64,000 bases of DNA, taken from assembly GCF_000744095.1 (NCBI RefSeq), contig NZ_JQLI01000008.1, positions 992,001 through 1,056,000 of the forward strand, given 5' to 3'. This document shows, piece by piece, positions 61,841 through 64,000 of the stretch. This DNA comes from Cupriavidus necator A5-1. GTDB taxonomy: Bacteria > Pseudomonadota > Gammaproteobacteria > Burkholderiales > Burkholderiaceae. A program made the translations under genes and the position numbers. The first letter of the stretch is position 1. Every line of letters begins with the position of its first letter. The notes beneath the pieces are model-generated. The model saw only the letters and a program-made list of their open reading frames with translations, ran no database searches and was not told the DNA's origin.

Positions 61841-63800
61841 GGGATGCGTCCTTGGAGGTGGCGTCCTGCGGCGCCAGCGGCAGCACCAGCGTAAAGCAGG
61901 CGCCGCCGTCGGGGTGGTTGGTGGCGGACAGGCTGCCGCCACTTTCATTGAGGATGCCGGCCGACAGGGTCAGGCCCAGCCCCAGTCCCTGCCCGGCGGG
62001 CTTGGTGGTAAAGAACGGTTCGAACAGCCGCGCAAAGGCTTCTTCCGACAGGCCCGAACCGTTGTCGCGCACGGTCAGGTGGACCATGCCGCCGGCGATG
62101 TGCGCGTGCAGCGCGATGCGCGGCCCGGGTTTTCCGGCGACGGCATCGAGCGCATTGCCGAGCAGGTTGACCAGCACCTGCTCGAGGCGGTTGGGATCGC
62201 ACACCACCGCCAGCGTCGGGTCGATATCGCGCTGCAGTTCGGGCTGGACCGCGTCCACGCGCGTCTGCAGCAGGAACAGCGCGTTGTCCACCCCCTCGGC
62301 CAGGCGTGCCTGGCGCTTGCCGTTGCCGGACTTGCGCGCGAACGACTTGAGCGCGCCGGTGATGCGGCCCATGCGTTCGACCAGGCCGATGATGGTGTCA
62401 AGGTTGGCGCGCACCGTGCCGTAGTCGCCACGCTCGAGAAATTTGCCGGTATTGCCGGAAATGGTGCGCAGCGCCGCCAGCGGCTGGTTCAGCTCATGCG
62501 CGATGCCGGTCGACATCTGGCCCACCGCGGCCAGCTTGCCGGCCTGCAGCAGCCCATCCTGCGCCTGGCGCAGCACGGTCTCGGCGCGGATGCGCTCGGC
62601 CACCTCGGCCTGCAGGCGCTGGTTGGCGGCGGACAGGTCGGCGGTGCGCTCGGCAACCTTGCGTTCCAGCTCGCTGTTGGCCGCTTCCAGCGCCGCGCGC
62701 GCCGCCAGCCGTTCGTTGACGATGCGCCGGCGCACGTTCCAGGCCGCGCCCAGCAGCAGCACGAAGGCGGTCAGCACGCCCGCCAGCGCGGCGGTGTTGA
62801 GCGCGGCCACGCGCGCCTGCGAGGTATTGGTCAGCAGCGTCAGCTGCCAGTCGGTGCCCGGCAGCGCGGCGTGCTGCGCCAGCATCGGCGGGCCGCGGCG
62901 CAGGCGCACCAGTTCGTCGCTGCTGCCGCCGTTGCCATTGGCGAGCTTGCGCACCGTCTCCAGCGGCAGCTGCGGCAGCGGGGCGCGGTTGTACTGCAGG
63001 CTGCGCGACAGCCGCTCGCGCGCCTCGGCCGACAGCGGGCGCAGCGCGGCCAGCTTCCACGACGGGTCCGAGGCCAGGATCACCACGCCGTTCTCGTCGG
63101 TCAACAGCATCTGGCTGTCGGCGCCCTGCCAGCGGTTCTCCAGTGGCTCCAGGCCGATCTTGACCACCGCCACGCCGGACGGATTATAGCGCTCGCCCAG
63201 TGGCGCCGACAGGTAATAACCGGATTCGCTGCGCGTGGTGCCCACGCCGTAGAAGCGCCCCAGCTGGCCTTCCATGGCCGAGCGGAAGTAGGGGCGGAAG
63301 CTCAGGTCCTCGCCCAGGTAGCTGTCGGGGCGCTGCCAGTTGCTGGTGGCCAGCACCTTGCCGTGCGCATCCAGCACATAGACCACGCGCGTGCCGGCGC
63401 GGATATTGAGGGCGGCGAGGTAGTCATTGGCGCGCGCCGCGCGCGCGGGGTCGTCCGGGCGCAGCAGCAGCGCGGCGATGCGCTCGTCCAGCGATAGCAG
63501 GCCGGGCACGTAGTCGTAGTGGGCCAGCTCGCTTTCCAGTGCCTGGGTGTACAGGCGCAGCTGCACCTGGCCGCGCTCGGCCTGGCGCGCCAGCGCGGTG
63601 TCGTAGCTATAGCGGTAGCCGAGCGCGCCCGCCAGGCCCACCAGCACCGCCAGCGCCAGCAGGGCCAGCAGCGGGGCGGCGCCGCGCAGGCCGTGAGGCA
63701 GGCGCGCCAGGCCCGTGGCGCCGGCGGTGCCGGCATCGGACGCTGCATGGGAGGAGGGCGGGCGGGTAGTATCGCCGGGAGGGTGTAGCGGGCCGGTCAT
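61830..63800 (-). CDS. dctB: DctB-type C4-dicarboxylate sensor histidine kinase
   Basis: A 656-residue kinase. Two membrane helices (near residues 40-60 and about 335-355) enclose a periplasmic dCache-type sensor with RAGTRVVYVLDAHGKVLATSN and GLEPLENRWQGADSQMLLTDENG. A coiled coil leads to the H-box GIAHELNQPLAALRT and an HATPase domain (NLLGNALDAV, DNGSGL, GQGLGLGLT). It probably senses succinate-like acids. ATG 63800 was chosen over a longer frame. It is followed by dctD with an 11-base overlap. Confidence 0.9.
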   Translation of the reverse strand: MTGPLHPPGDTTRPPSSHAASDAGTAGATGLARLPHGLRGAAPLLALLALAVLVGLAGALGYRYSYDTALARQAERGQVQLRLYTQALESELAHYDYVPGLLSLDERIAALLLRPDDPARAARANDYLAALNIRAGTRVVYVLDAHGKVLATSNWQRPDSYLGEDLSFRPYFRSAMEGQLGRFYGVGTTRSESGYYLSAPLGERYNPSGVAVVKIGLEPLENRWQGADSQMLLTDENGVVILASDPSWKLAALRPLSAEARERLSRSLQYNRAPLPQLPLETVRKLANGNGGSSDELVRLRRGPPMLAQHAALPGTDWQLTLLTNTSQARVAALNTAALAGVLTAFVLLLGAAWNVRRRIVNERLAARAALEAANSELERKVAERTADLSAANQRLQAEVAERIRAETVLRQAQDGLLQAGKLAAVGQMSTGIAHELNQPLAALRTISGNTGKFLERGDYGTVRANLDTIIGLVERMGRITGALKSFARKSGNGKRQARLAEGVDNALFLLQTRVDAVQPELQRDIDPTLAVVCDPNRLEQVLVNLLGNALDAVAGKPGPRIALHAHIAGGMVHLTVRDNGSGLSEEAFARLFEPFFTTKPAGQGLGLGLTLSAGILNESGGSLSATNHPDGGACFTLVLPLAPQDATSKDASHAG

Positions 63801-63912
63801 CAGGTGTTGGGTAAGGCAGGTGGCATAGCCGCCGCGCCGCAAGCAGGTGGCGAGTGGGCCGGCGCGGGTGCCTACTTTTACCACACCAGGGCGGACAGTT
63901 TCTGCGCCGGAA

Positions 63913-63950
63913 TGCAAAAAGGCCCGGTTGCCTCGTCGGCAACCGGGCCT
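63913..63950 (-). terminator. Rho-independent terminator at the right end (minus strand)
   Basis: A 12-base perfect stem (GGCCCGGTTGCC, 63921-63932, and its complement 63938-63949) with loop TCGTC is followed, on the minus strand, by a U-run (A-tract 63916-63920). It ends a minus-strand gene entering from the right whose stop is at 63972-63974, just upstream of dctB. The dctBD genes therefore have their own promoter. Confidence 0.85.
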
Positions 63951-63971
63951 TGGCACGCCTGGCGGACGCTG

Positions 63972-64000
63972 TTACTTGCCCGCCACGACCTGGACAGATG
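63972..64000 (-). CDS. 3' end of a gene running in from the right (unidentified)
   Basis: The last codons on the minus strand read SVQVVAGK and a TAA stop at 63972-63974, immediately followed by a strong terminator. The spacing is typical of a gene end. Nothing more can be said about the product; a neighbouring C4-dicarboxylate or amino-acid transport gene would be expected next to dctBD. Confidence 0.45.

Overview
The window is GC-rich with densely packed genes and looks like the main chromosome of a betaproteobacterium of the Burkholderiales, most probably Cupriavidus (formerly Ralstonia eutropha). The strongest evidence is a complete soluble NAD-dependent molybdenum formate dehydrogenase operon (fdsGBACD). 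Its divergent regulator lies beside it, and FdsA carries its molybdenum-ligating cysteine and neighbouring histidine exactly at residues 378 and 379. Bug-type solute receptors, a Burkholderiales-type porin and a DUF3141-FabI pair fit the same group. No rRNA, tRNA or CRISPR array was seen.

Layout. 1-5.2 kb: a catabolic cluster on the minus strand (RutA-like flavin monooxygenase, flavin reductase, cyclase-type hydrolase, porin, aromatic-acid MFS importer) with a divergent winged-helix regulator; the substrate is unknown. 5.4-6.9 kb: patatin-like lipoprotein. 7.2-12.5 kb: AI-2E-type permease plus a tripartite efflux set and a small ion channel. 12.7-16.5 kb: LysR regulator, Bug receptor, 2-hydroxyacid dehydrogenase and RraA-like protein. 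16.7-21.2 kb: accessory patch with a UdgX-type uracil-DNA glycosylase, a glycosyltransferase remnant, a PIG-L deacetylase, an active-site-less serine-recombinase homologue and a hemerythrin. 21.4-23.4 kb: a 15.5-copy tetranucleotide repeat ahead of an M30-like metallopeptidase lipoprotein. 23.5-31.2 kb: ferredoxin, fdsR and fdsGBACD. 31.3-38.9 kb: glycosyltransferase-51 protein, SLC13-type anion carrier, phosphatase, DUF3141 and fabI.

38.9-45.6 kb forms a molybdate block (modE, an ArgO/LysE exporter, a CYTH gene, modABC) that matches the molybdenum need of the formate dehydrogenase. A near-perfect ModE operator precedes modA. The CYTH gene has been split by an IS607-type element carrying a serine recombinase and a TnpB RNA-guided nuclease. 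45.7-52.7 kb: small proteins, a 2-hydroxyacid dehydrogenase, a nucleoside deoxyribosyltransferase-like protein and a translationally coupled pqiAABC lipid-transport operon with an AI-2E permease. 52.9-53.7 kb: a large inverted-repeat intergenic element that also occurs as a single arm at 31.3 kb. 53.7-56.8 kb: HPP-CBS protein and ClC channel, divergent around a perfect palindrome. 56.8-59.4 kb: Lrp regulator, arginine dihydrolase/deiminase-like enzyme and ornithine cyclodeaminase, predicting arginine to ornithine to proline. 59.4-64 kb: HTH protein and a DctB/DctD two-component system.

Most candidate novelty lies in the inverted-repeat element, the IS607/TnpB insertion with a possible omega RNA, the tetranucleotide repeat before the protease gene, the degenerate recombinase and the unassigned monooxygenase cluster. 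All functions are read from sequence alone; no database search was run.
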